This document shows positions 25,401 to 37,400 of a stretch of DNA of 64,000 nt, in pieces (positions within the stretch are counted from its first letter, which is position 1; every line of letters begins with the position of its first letter). Where the stretch lies: NCBI RefSeq assembly GCF_028583425.1, contig NC_072792.1, positions 157,982,676 through 158,046,675 on the forward strand, written 5' to 3'. Under the pieces are notes generated by a model. It did no database searches and was not told where the DNA came from. It saw only the letters and a program-made list of their open reading frames with translations. Origin of the DNA: Eublepharis macularius (lineage: Eukaryota > Chordata > Lepidosauria > Squamata > Eublepharidae). A program made the translations under genes and the position numbers.

Positions 25401-28400
25401 CTGCATCAAGAAAAGATGGATTCTGTAATAAATTATGCATATTGCACAGTTATATAATTGTTCTCAATTTGCATTATTTTTGTTGGTTTTGCTGGAGAGC
25501 AGCAAGGAGCTATAGCCATTAGTGAAGTCTGACCCTAGCTGTGCTCCATATGACAGGGATGAAATATAAATGGAAACTCATTACTTACTAGCTTTAAGTC
25601 TCCACAGCTGTGAGCAATGCAACTTTCTTCGACCAGTTCATTCACTTTTTTTTCCAGTTGTTTAATCTTCCCTTCTGGACTAAAGTTAGGGAACATAATA
25701 CGATTATCATATGATTTCACAAATAAGAAGGGGGGAAATCAACTCTTGTTTACTGAGAAGTATGAAGCAATGGTATGACTTTCTTATATCCCACAGCCAA
25801 AGCTGGCCATCGTGTGGATTTTAAAAAATCCATAAAAAGGAGTCAGTCAGGCTAGGACACGGTTTCTGCAAACCTGATAAAAAACCCTAGATTTCAAGAA
25901 AAATCAGTTTTTTGAAAAAAAACAAAAACCAACCATTAAAAAACTCTCAAAATAGTAAGTGCAACCCAAAATGGCACCTGGAATTGCAGCAGCAACAAAA
26001 TGGCACCTGAAATTACAGCAGCAATCTCGGAAGGAAGGGGAAGGGGAGGAGAGCCAGCAAGAGAGGAGGGGGAGACAAGTGACAGCTGACAAGGGAAGGA
26101 AGAAAGGGAGCAGAATTGGAGGAGGTGGGAAGAGGCGCCAGTAGGGTGGGATAGAGAGAAATTGGAGACAACAGCAGCATGTTTATGGAAATGCTGTCTT
26201 TAAAAAAAAAAAAAGCTTAAAATGGGTAATTTATAATTTAAACTTTCTATATAATAATAACAACTACAACAACAACAACAACAACAACATTCGATTTATA
26301 TACCGCCCTACAGGACAACTTAATGCCTACTCAGAGCGGTTTACAAAGTATGCCATTATTATCCTCACAACAAAACACCCTGTGAGGTGGGTGGGCTGAG
26401 AGAGCTCCAGAGAGCCGACTAGCCCAAGGTCACCCACAGCTGGCTTCAAGTGGAGGAGTGGGGAATCAAACCCAGCTCTCCAGATTAGAGTCCCACGTTC
26501 TTAACCACTACACCAAACTGGTGTACAGAATACTACAATTTTAAAAGGAACTGTTTATATTTTATGCACATTTGTATTTGTGCAACTTCATATTTTTAAA
26601 AAGAAAAACTGTATTTTCTTACACTGGTACATACTATAGGGATCCTTGGCCAAAGTCCCTTGAAATGTGTGCCCATATCTAATATGCCATAAAAGAACAA
26701 AAACTAGCCTTTTAGGACACTATTGCATGCTAAAAGTGTGTCATGGAAAGCAGCCCATTTGCCACAAACAGTCATATCCGTAACTTTCCACATTCATTAA
26801 GTCCCAGACAATGTCCTTGTAGGTTCTGTTTTCTTATACACTTAGCTCAGAGCTCATGCCTTGAGAACCACCACCATCCTCAGCAGGTAAGCAGTTTTGA
26901 TTTATGAAGTTATTTTTTGTATTATACTGTTTAAACACCTTCAATGTAACTTAATTTGTGATTGCATTGTAAAAGAAAAATTTGTTGCAGCCTTTATATT
27001 CTTGGCAGGTGAAAGATCCAGGTGAGGAGTCATGGCTCAGTGGCAGAGCACCTACTTTGTATGCAGCTGATCTCAGGTTCAGTCCTGGGCATCTCCAGTT
27101 AAAAGGATCTGGGAGTAGGGGGTGTGCCTGAAACCTTGGAGAACCACTGACAGACTGAGTAGACACTACTGATCTTGATGGACCAATGGTCTGATTTTGT
27201 ATAAGGCAGCTTCACGGGTTCGTCCTCATATTACTGTGCAAAGGCTGGCCAATCTTGCACCAATTTATACATACAAGTCTACCATCCATCTTGTAAATGT
27301 CATGCAAACAAATTTACTTGTATTTGAATGCATTTATATCAGCAATCGGTCTGAACTGATCCTTCTTTGTACCCCAACACATTTTAAGGAAAACAAGACC
27401 ACAGATACTTTCAGGAAGTTATTTATGCTGAAGTGACATGCTGTAGTGACACGAGAAACACAGGGGGTTATTTGCCCCAAGTTCACTGTTTCCTTACAAA
27501 ATTGTGGTACATTCTTGCACTTCCCATGGTTCCGTGATTTTTCTCGGATCTTTCTCAAACCTGCTTTGCTCCAAAGCATTGAGAAAGATTGCAGTAAAGT
27601 GTAGACGGATGCTGTGTGAGTAGAAAAGTTCAGATTTTCCTAGTCCCACCCACATGGCAGCCATTTTCCCCACAGTAGTCATTTCTTCTCCCTGCTGAAG
27701 AGGGTTTTTCTTTTTAAATTGGCTATTTTATATTGTTACACCCAAATATGCATTAGGTTCTCTGAGACTATTTTAGCTTTGTATCAGATTTCAGCTTGTT
27801 TTCAAATGTTCTGGTATTCTGTATCCTATTGCATTGTTAATTGAATGTCCAGCCGTAAATCATATTGACTTACACTGTGTAATCTGCCTTGAATCTCTGT
27901 GAGAAAGGCAGACTATAAACAACATAACATTTAAAAATACAATAAACTAAGGTATCCAGCTTTCTTTCTTTCCTTTTTTAGTAAGTCTCTTGTTCCTTTC
28001 CTTGTAGAAATATGGAGACAAATATATCTCTGCAACAAAATGGGCTAGAGACTAACTTTCTTTTAAAAAATGAAAGCAGGGAACTCAGAGAAATTGATGC
28101 ATACTTTAGAATAATGTATACTAATATACTAGTATAATGCTATTAACAGTGAAATCCTAAGCAGAATTACTCCAGTCTAAGCCCATGGAAAACCTCCTAT
28201 CAGGAAAACCTCCTGCAAGGAAGTCCTGCCTGCTGTATTAGCAACCGCAGCAGCAACAGGTCTTCTAACAACATTCTGTTTCTCTGTCCAGGGCCAGGTA
28301 GTGTGTTGATGACCATTATTGGTGCTATCCTAAGAAAATTTTACTGAGAGTAAGCCCCATGGAGTAGATTGGAGTAAGATTCTGAGTAGACGTGCTTCAG

Positions 28401-31400
28401 ATTGCTTTGTAAGAAAAGACTTGTTGTTGCCAAGTAGGCCCCCTCTCCTGCTTTAAGGCCTGCCATGGACTGTGTTAAAGTTTCCTGCATTACTGTTTAC
28501 TGCTACACAAAGATTGCCCTGCACGTGTGTGTTCTGGTACACGTGTCAGTTTCCTGTCGGCTGTTTGATTACCTTGCTGCTACAATAGATTGTGTAGTTT
28601 ACTGACTCCATGTTTGGTTAACTGCACAAAGGACTCTCTTCCTGGGCAGCCCTGCCCAGACCTGTATCTGGACTTCCCAGTGTGTGTTTGGACTTCATTA
28701 CAAGTGTGCCCCGTGCCTGCATTGCCATCGGCCACGGACCGTGCCTGTTCCCTGCTTTGGACTGTGTTTTACGTGCTGTTCCCCCTGCCTCCATGGAAGC
28801 CTGCCTCATCTGGGCCCAAGCCGCTGCTAGCAGCCGGGCGCCTGCCGGGAAAACCTCCAGCGAGCCTGGCTAGGCGCTCCCTGGTCAGTTCCCGCCTGGA
28901 GCCTCCCGCGGGCCGGTCCCCGAGCTTGCCCTCGCTACCGGGCAACCTGCAAACCAGCCTCAGCTATGCCCAGCTGGCATCCATGTTCTCAGGCAGCCAG
29001 AAGACCCAGGGAAGAAGACTGCTTTGAGAAGCCATTTCAGCGAAGCGGGCACACCACGTCCGCAGCGAGAGTACCTCGCCCCGCTCTGCATATCTTAGGA
29101 GCCGCCCCGGAGAAGGAACTAAGTGCCGACCATCCCAAGCACTTAGAGAATGCATCTCAAAGAAACCTCCGCATTCCAGAGCTGATGACATCAGGACAAG
29201 CCCTGTCCGCTGGAACATCCATTCAGCCCACTCGGATTTCCCCCTCCCTCCTTTGTCCCCTTTTCCTGAGGTGTCACTTATCACAATCAGATTACCAAAG
29301 TGGCCCATCCAAGCCATTCAGTAACCCATTAGAACCTTTGTCCTAATCTGTGAGAACCACCAAGTACAGCACCAGCCCCAGGGTACGTTTTGGGGTATTT
29401 AAGCCGGTCTCCCAGACCGCATGGTGCGCGTGCCATCCTATCCAGAACCCCTTGCTGTCCGTCCGTGGTCTCAGTGCTGGCATTGGGCCACCTCGCTGTT
29501 GTGTCTCTGCTTCGCTTCAGGATTGTGAGTATTCCCCACCAACATTGGGAACCTGCTAATGCGAAAGTCTCCTATATTTCTTACTCTGTATTTCCTAGAT
29601 CTTGTATGCTTTCTCATGTGTATGTGCAAGTTCAGGCTTACGCCACACCATTAGTAAAATACACGTGTTTGGAATCTATTTGTAGTCTGCCTCTTTGTCA
29701 CTAGAGTGTCTGGAATCGGGACCTCCGTAAACATAGGTTAGATCCGCGCTATTTTTAGTTACAGACTGCTAAAGCTAATCTCTCCCATTATAAAAAGAGC
29801 AGTTCTGGTAACATTGTCCCCACCTCTAACAGTTCTAAAGGTTTTCATCATAAAGGACATGGCAACAAAAATTAGGCCACATACCTATCTTCAGTTTTCA
29901 TTTCTAATGGAGGAGCTGGACCACTTGCTTGACCAAGAGGATCAAACGCAGAACCTGAAAATTAGTAAATTGTGTTAAGTACTGTACCAAAATGATTTCT
30001 TGGATTTTTTAAAAACAAAACTGTACCTCTTGAAGTTGCTTTGGTGTATCCTGCTGCCTGCACTGCTGTCATAGGCCGAACAACACGATCCTTAAAAACA
30101 AATGAAGAGACTTTAAAGATAAAATTCACGTACAAACCAAGAAATTAAACAGATCATAATGTTGATATCAAATTAGAGAATTATTTAACAGACATATGTT
30201 AAATGTACATAATGCATAAACATTTACTGAAATTAAATTTATTAAAAAACTATACTCAAATACACAGGTTAGGCTTTCACAAACATATGATCTTTACCAA
30301 TACTTTGTGATGTTTATCAAGCATAGAGACTGAAAATAAAAAATTATATTCAGGATTTTTTTGGAGAAAGAAGTTTCTGGGAAACAATGATACTCACTAG
30401 GTTGCTCCTACATAATGGTTTGCAATCATAACTCTAATGAACTATGGTTAGATGAGTAGTGTGATATCCACAACATCCCTTTATATTTTAAGGATAGAGA
30501 GCAGGTCTACTCTGAATACAACTTAGGTCTCTTAACGTTGCTTACTCACAGGCTGCACCAATAGTACACATTATTATCTAAAGACTTCTTCATTTGAATA
30601 TGGTAAGTGGTCCAAATCAAACTAATTACTTATTTCCTTTTTAAAAACTACAGGTAAGTTTCAGCATAACTTTGGATGAGTAGAAGACGATAGGAAGGAA
30701 AGAATAAAACAGAATGAACTTTCCCCCAGGCATCATACATAAATTCCTTAATGGAAAATAGTTTTAAGGAAAACCTAAGTAGAATGTCAATGCTTCTTTT
30801 AAAAAGCGAAACCTTAATATATTTCCATGGCAAAGGATATCAGAATTATGCTGGCATACAGTTTTATTGCAGTGCTAGTTGTCCACTGCCTCGAGCAGGT
30901 CTCTGAAGAGGCATCATATCAATTTTCTAAATAAATTGATTTATTAAGAAATGATAATTTGATGGTAAGTTTAAACAATGCATTCCCATTCTTCATTTGC
31001 ACTGAACGCCTTAAATTTAAGTTTAGCTCTTCTGCACTCTGGCCTGAGTTGCTCAATATATACAGAGATGATTGTTTGTAAAGTACAAGTAATGTAGCAA
31101 GATTACCTGTACAACAGGTGCCATCGGTCTGCCCATTGATGAAGACAGTGTTGTCTTTGACTATTACGATATAAAAAATATTTAAAGTGAGTAATCATTG
31201 CTAATTCTGTTTCTAAAGGAGGAGCAGGGCTGGTACCAAGGGAATATTAAGCAAATATTACACAGGGAACATGACTCCAGAACAAGGTTGCCAGCTCTGG
31301 GATGGAAAATTCATGGAGATCTAGGGAAGACAGAGTTTGGGAACATCAGAGGGGCAGAATGCAATACAGTCCACCCCCTGAAGCTGCTATTTTCTCAGGG

Positions 31401-34400
31401 GAACTGATCTCTGTAGTATGGAGATCAGCTGTAATTCCCAGACATCTCCAGGCTCCACCTGAAGGTTGGCAACCCTACTCTAAAACCATCTGCAGAATCC
31501 TACTTTTTTATCACATCTATAGACATTTGAATGGGAACTCTGACTTCAGGAACCAGATTTCTAAACAGCAGCAGACACAGAAATAACAGTTATGAACATT
31601 AAAACCAGCACCATAGAGAAGAATGGCATTTCTCTCAATACAAGAAGGGCCACCTCTTTTCAGTTTGTCTGTGTCAGGTCCAGTGTATGTTTAAACTGTA
31701 CTGACTCCATTTTCTAACGCTTCTAGTGTCTAAGTGCTTTCCCCGCAGGTGCACCAGTTCCCAGGCAGCTTTCCCACCGGAGGAGACTGTTTTGTCTAAC
31801 ACCGTTCCACCAAGCATTGGCCTTGACGGAGAGCAGCTTCCCAGGACTGAAAGATGTTGTTTTGAGAACTGTGGGGGGAGGCTGATGCAGATGGGAACTG
31901 TTACTCTGTACCTCATGCTTTGCCCTTCATTGGTAACAATGACTGTGTACCATCCTGAGTCTTCTATTCAGGACAGTGGACTATAATGGACCTTTTCTGC
32001 AGTAAAGTTTCCTTATTCAATCAATGGACTCTTGTTTGCTTTTGAAAGGGAACCTGTAGGAAGAGCCTTATCTAGCCACAAGCTGACATTTTGTTACCAA
32101 TCATGCCTGAGTCGGGCCCAGCGGAATCCAAGGTAGTCCCGGACAGGGATCCTTTGTTTGATCCGTATGCGTCCCCCGACAGTCAAACAGCGCAACCCCA
32201 AGAATCTCAGGAACCGGTGCCAGCCGGGGCCGGAGCTTCGACTTCTACACCGCCTCTCATCGACCTCGGCAGTGAGGGGACAAGGCCGACGGCTGCCGCT
32301 CTCCCCTTGATCTCGTTACCCACCCCGTCGGAGTGGGGAGCCAGACCCCGAGAAACGCGAGAGCGCCGGGCCGGAGGACTACATCCAAGAGTTTCGATGG
32401 ACGGGCGCCGAAGCCTAGAGACTGTCCCTGAGCTGGATACCAGCCAACCGTGGCTGTTTTGGAACAGGACGACCGAACAGACGGACGGGAACACATCCCG
32501 CCGCGGCGCCCTGAGTTGGGATTATTCGGAACTTGCCCCATGGAAAGAGCCAACGGAAGTTCCTGAACAAAGTTGGGTGCAGATGCAAAGTCGCACCCAT
32601 GCTGTAGATTCCGGCATCTCGGCAGTGACGGGTCTAGCCAAAGGAATTCTAGCAGCGAGATCGCGAGTCGATCAAGGAGATCCTCCGCCTTGGGGGCCGT
32701 TTTCCCCGGTGAGTACAACCGAGGGAGGTTCCGTGATGGGGCAACCGGGTCCAAGCCGAATGCAACAGTTGGAAGCTAGGCTGATCGATATGGAGGAAAG
32801 TTTGGCTCATGCCATTCACCTAATCTCAGCGATGGGGGCAGGAGAGAGACTATCACCTGAAGAAATGGCGGTACAAATAGCCACCCTCCAAAGCGTTATG
32901 TCCTATCCAGTGGAGGACGCCCCGCAGCAGCCGCTGCCTTCGGGAGAGGAGGAATCCTACCCTGGAGAACCGGGAGAACCGCCCGCGGAACTCCCTAGAT
33001 TAGACGAAATTCCGCCTAGCGGGGATACTCCAGCTGAGGTACCCGGAGAGACTCCAACGAAACCCCCTAAATCGGACGGGGATCCACCTCCCGAGGAGAC
33101 TCCAGCTGAGGTGCCTAGAGAAGGGGAAGAAGGGCCAACCCGTCCAACCGAGACGACGGTGATACCCCCTCCTGCTTCTCCAATAACGGTTCGGCCGGAT
33201 CAGACGGAAGAGCCTCCGGCTCCTCCTGGGGAGGAATTGCCGCAACAACCGCTAGAAGTGGTCCCCATTCAGCAAACCCCGAGGGACGGTCTACCGGCAC
33301 CACAAGACCAGCCTCTGCTTCCCAGAGTCACGACGCCGGGAGGGGCAAGCCCGCGCGGCCCACCACCCATCAGGCCTTCGCCGCTGTGGCCCCTTCCGCT
33401 TCGACCGCAACTAACCCCTTTGCAGCAACCGATACGTTTGCCACTTGATCAACCCGTATTACCACCTCCGAACCAACCGGTGGGGCCTACACCACTACGA
33501 CCCCACCAACCCGCCCCTCAGCGGCCGGTCATTACTCAACCGCACCGGCCACCTCCACCTCAACCGCTACTGCCGGCACCTCCGGTATTGCCACCACCAG
33601 CCCGACCAAGGTTGCAGCAGCCTGCCCGGCCACGGCTACAGCCACCAGCCCAGCCGAGGCCACCACCGCCAGCTCAGCCGGTGATGCCGCCGCCAGCGCA
33701 ACCAGCGCCGCTACCACAACCGGGTCCCCAACCACTTCCCCTCGTACCTCAAGTGCCATTGATGCTTCCGACGGACTTCTACCCAGCACCAGCTCCGAGA
33801 CAAGACCTCCCGATGGGCTGGGTGAAACTGGAAGCTACTTTTGATGGGGATCCCTCCAAACTGGGATTTTTCCTAGTGCAAGTCGTGCAATTCTTCAACC
33901 GGTGGGGACACCTCTTCGGCAGCGAGGCCAGTCAAATTGAGCATCTTGGCTCCCGCTTACAAGGCAAAGCAGCGGACTGGTATGTAGGTCTATACAATAT
34001 CGGGGCCCCGGAACTCAATACTCTCCAGGGGTTGGTGGATGCTATTCGAGCACAATACGAAGACCCCTTAGAGGAAACCAGGGCCCGAACAGAATTGCAA
34101 GCCATTAAACAAGGCAGCATGTCGGCAAGGGACTATATTACGAAATTCCGACAATTAGCTGCCAAATGCCCTAGGTGTGAGGAGTCCACCAAAATCATCC
34201 TGTTCAAGCAAGGGCTAAACCCGAGACTTCTGGACAGAGCCCTTATGCAGGACAATCCTCCTACGTTGTTAGGTTGGATCCAACTTGCATGCGAAGTCGA
34301 AAATCGCATTTTGGAAGTCCGTTTGGTTGAACAACAACAACAAACGGGAAAAAGAAGACCCTTGACCTTACAGAAGGGAGGACGGGGAGCTGGATACGCC

Positions 34401-37400
34401 ACTCGTGGAGCGAGAGATACTAGATGGCAACAAGGGCTGTGTTTGCAATGCGGACAAGCCGGTCACTTTGCAGCACAATGCCCCTACCGGCCTGTGCAAA
34501 GACCTCCGCTTCAACTACGGCGTCCAACCCTTGCTCCATTTCCTACTCTCCCACGCCCGATTCCCGCGCCACGAGCGAACAGAAGCCGCGGCGCTTCCCA
34601 AAGGCCCGCCTCAGAAAGAGGGCTGGAAGCGGAAGAAGTTATGGAATACGACCCCGCTTCCCCAAACGCAGAGGTAAATCCAGAAAGCCCCCAGTCGGGA
34701 AACGAGATGGATCTGTCGTAAAAGGGCCCAAACGACAGATCCACCCCAAGCCCGTCCCTGCGCGGAACCGGCCACCTGGGTCCATCTTATTCATGCCAGT
34801 GACTTTACTTAACCCGGATAGGAAGATGCACATCCGAGTGCAAGCCCTCATCGACTCGGGCTGCTCAAGAGACATCATCGCCCCAGCCCTAGTCAACGGA
34901 CTAGTTCTACCAACTCGTGAATTGCAAAATCCAGTAATTTTTGAACAAATGGATGGCACCAATATGAACCCTGTTACCACCGAAACCATTCCAGTAATCA
35001 CCGGCATGGGCCAACACTGGGAGAAAAGGTCTTTTGTCATCAGCTCCACTGCCAAATACCCGTTAATTCTAGGCAGTAAGTGGCTATGTGATCACAATCC
35101 CTACATAAATTGGGCAGAAGGATGCGTCACTTTCAGTCACGCCAACTGTAAAAACCATCGCTGGAACCAAAACTGGGGTAGTGATCCAACTCACACCGAG
35201 AAGGCTCTTCTCACCCAAGAAGAAATAAACCAAATACTCGAACCGTACTGGCCCTTTCTGAATGCTTTCTCCAAAGAAGAAGCTGATACTTTACCCCCGC
35301 ACCGACGAACTGACTGTGCGGTGGAGATTGTACCTGGAGCCTCATTGCCCAAAGGACGACTCTATCCCATGAGTCTCCATGAACGAGAGAAGCTCCGAAA
35401 ATTCATCGACACCAATCTTCAAAGAGGGTTCATCCGCCCAGCCAATAGCCCCCATGCAGCTCCGGTACTCTTCGTGAAGAAAAAAGATGGGGGACTTCGG
35501 CTGTGCACGGACTTCAGAGGACTTAATGCTGTGTCCACCAACAACGCCTATCCCATCCCGCTCATCCGAGATCTTCTCAACGTCGTGGCCCAAGGTAAGA
35601 TCTTTACAAAATTAGACTTAAAAGATGCTTACTTCCACGTCCGTATCAGGGCAGGGGATGAGTGGAAAACCGCATTTAATACACCCCTCGGACAGTATGA
35701 ATATTTAGTTATGCCCTTTGGATTGGCGGGAGCCCCGTCTGTATTCATGTCCATGATAAATGAAGTTCTACACGAATTCCTCTATAAAGGTGTAGTGGTG
35801 TACCTTGATGATGTATTAATTTATTCGGACTCGGAGGAGGAACACATCCAAATGGTGCAAAAAGTCCTGTCCACTTTGATGAATAATAAACTACCCATTA
35901 AGTTGTCCAAATGTGAATTCCACAAAACTGAACTCACTTACCTTGGATACTGTATCTCCCAGGAGGGGTAAAAATGGATCCAGCCAAAATACAAGCGATC
36001 CAAGAATGGCAAACTCCCGCCACCCGCAAAGAACTGCAGTCCTTCCTGGGTTTTGCCAACTTCTATAGAGACTTTATAGCAAACTTTGCCCAAATCACGC
36101 TCCCCTTAACCGAATTGTTACGGACTAAAAATAAAGGGGACCAGGCTAAAAAACCCTCCTCCAAGATACAATGGACATCCGATTGCCAATCTGCTTTCGA
36201 ATGCCTGAAAGAGCAATTTGTAACAGAACCCATCCTCTGCCACCCCAACGAAAATTACCCTTTCATAGTGCAAGTCGACGCCAGCGATGCGGCGATAGGA
36301 GGGGTATTATTGCAGAAGGGGGAGGATGAGAAACTACGGCCTTGTGCATTCCTATCAAGGAAATTTTCAGAAGCAGAAAGGAATTGGAATGTGTGGGAGA
36401 AGGAAGCTTTTGCAGTAAAAGCAGCCCTCACTAACTGGAGACATTGGCTGGAGGGGGCGCGATATCCCTTCGAGGTCTGGACAGATCATAAAAATCTGGA
36501 GGCCCTTCGAAGCCCTCGCAGACTGAATGCCAAACAATTACGATGGGCAGAATTCTTTTCCAAATTCAATTTCACTTTAAATTACCTCCCGGGCAAGACT
36601 AACTTTCTTGCAGACGCCCTATCGCGCATGCCCCAACACAAGAGCAAACGGGAGGAGACTGTAGACACGGTCTTCTCACCTACGCAATTGGGAGGCGTGG
36701 TGACTACCCGCAGCCGCGCAAGCCAGCCCCTCCCGCATAACCAGGAGTGGAAATCGAAATTTAAAGCTGAGGTGGAAAAGGAGGGGGATAAAGCGCCTAA
36801 AAGCAAACTGGCTCAATCCCCACAGGGGGATTGGCTAGCGGGAAGCAAATTTTATGTCCCGGACAGCCTCCGACGGGAGGTATTACAACGATGTCACGAT
36901 GCCCCCACTGCTGGTCATTATGGGTATCTGAAAACGTTGCATCTAATACAACGGCAATTCTGGTGGCCGGGCATGCGCAAAGACATTTCCCAATATGTTA
37001 GCTCCTGCCCCATTTGCCTCAGCGCCAAAACCCGAAAAGGGAAACCTCCAGGCCTCCTACAACCATTGGAAACGCCTAACAGACCGTGGGAAATAATATC
37101 TATGGACTTTATCACTGATTTACCCCTTTCGAAAGGACATAATTGCATTTTAGTCGTGGTAGATCTGTTCTCCAAACAAGCTCATTTTATTCCGTGTACT
37201 GCTATACCCACCGCTCGGAAACTGGCGGATTTATTCTTGAAACACATCGTAAAATTACATTCTTTTCCGTCCAAGGTGATTTTGGATCGCGGCGGACAGT
37301 TCGTTGCCAACTTCTGGCGGGAGCTTTTGCGAATGTTGAATATTGAGCAAGGAATCAGCTCAAGCCACCACCCACAAACCGACGGACAATCCGAAAAAAC

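Noticed and set aside
28590-29704. Pro/Ser-rich open frames on both strands, up to 145 codons
   Set aside because: They lie inside the GC-rich candidate solo LTR, show no domain or conserved motif, and overlap each other in several frames.
31674-31986. Open frames of 80 and 86 codons repeated at 38180-38492
   Set aside because: They are identical only because they lie in the two LTRs.
32207-34744. Minus-strand open frames across the chromovirus gag
   Set aside because: Shadows of the GC-rich gag coding sequence; no domains.
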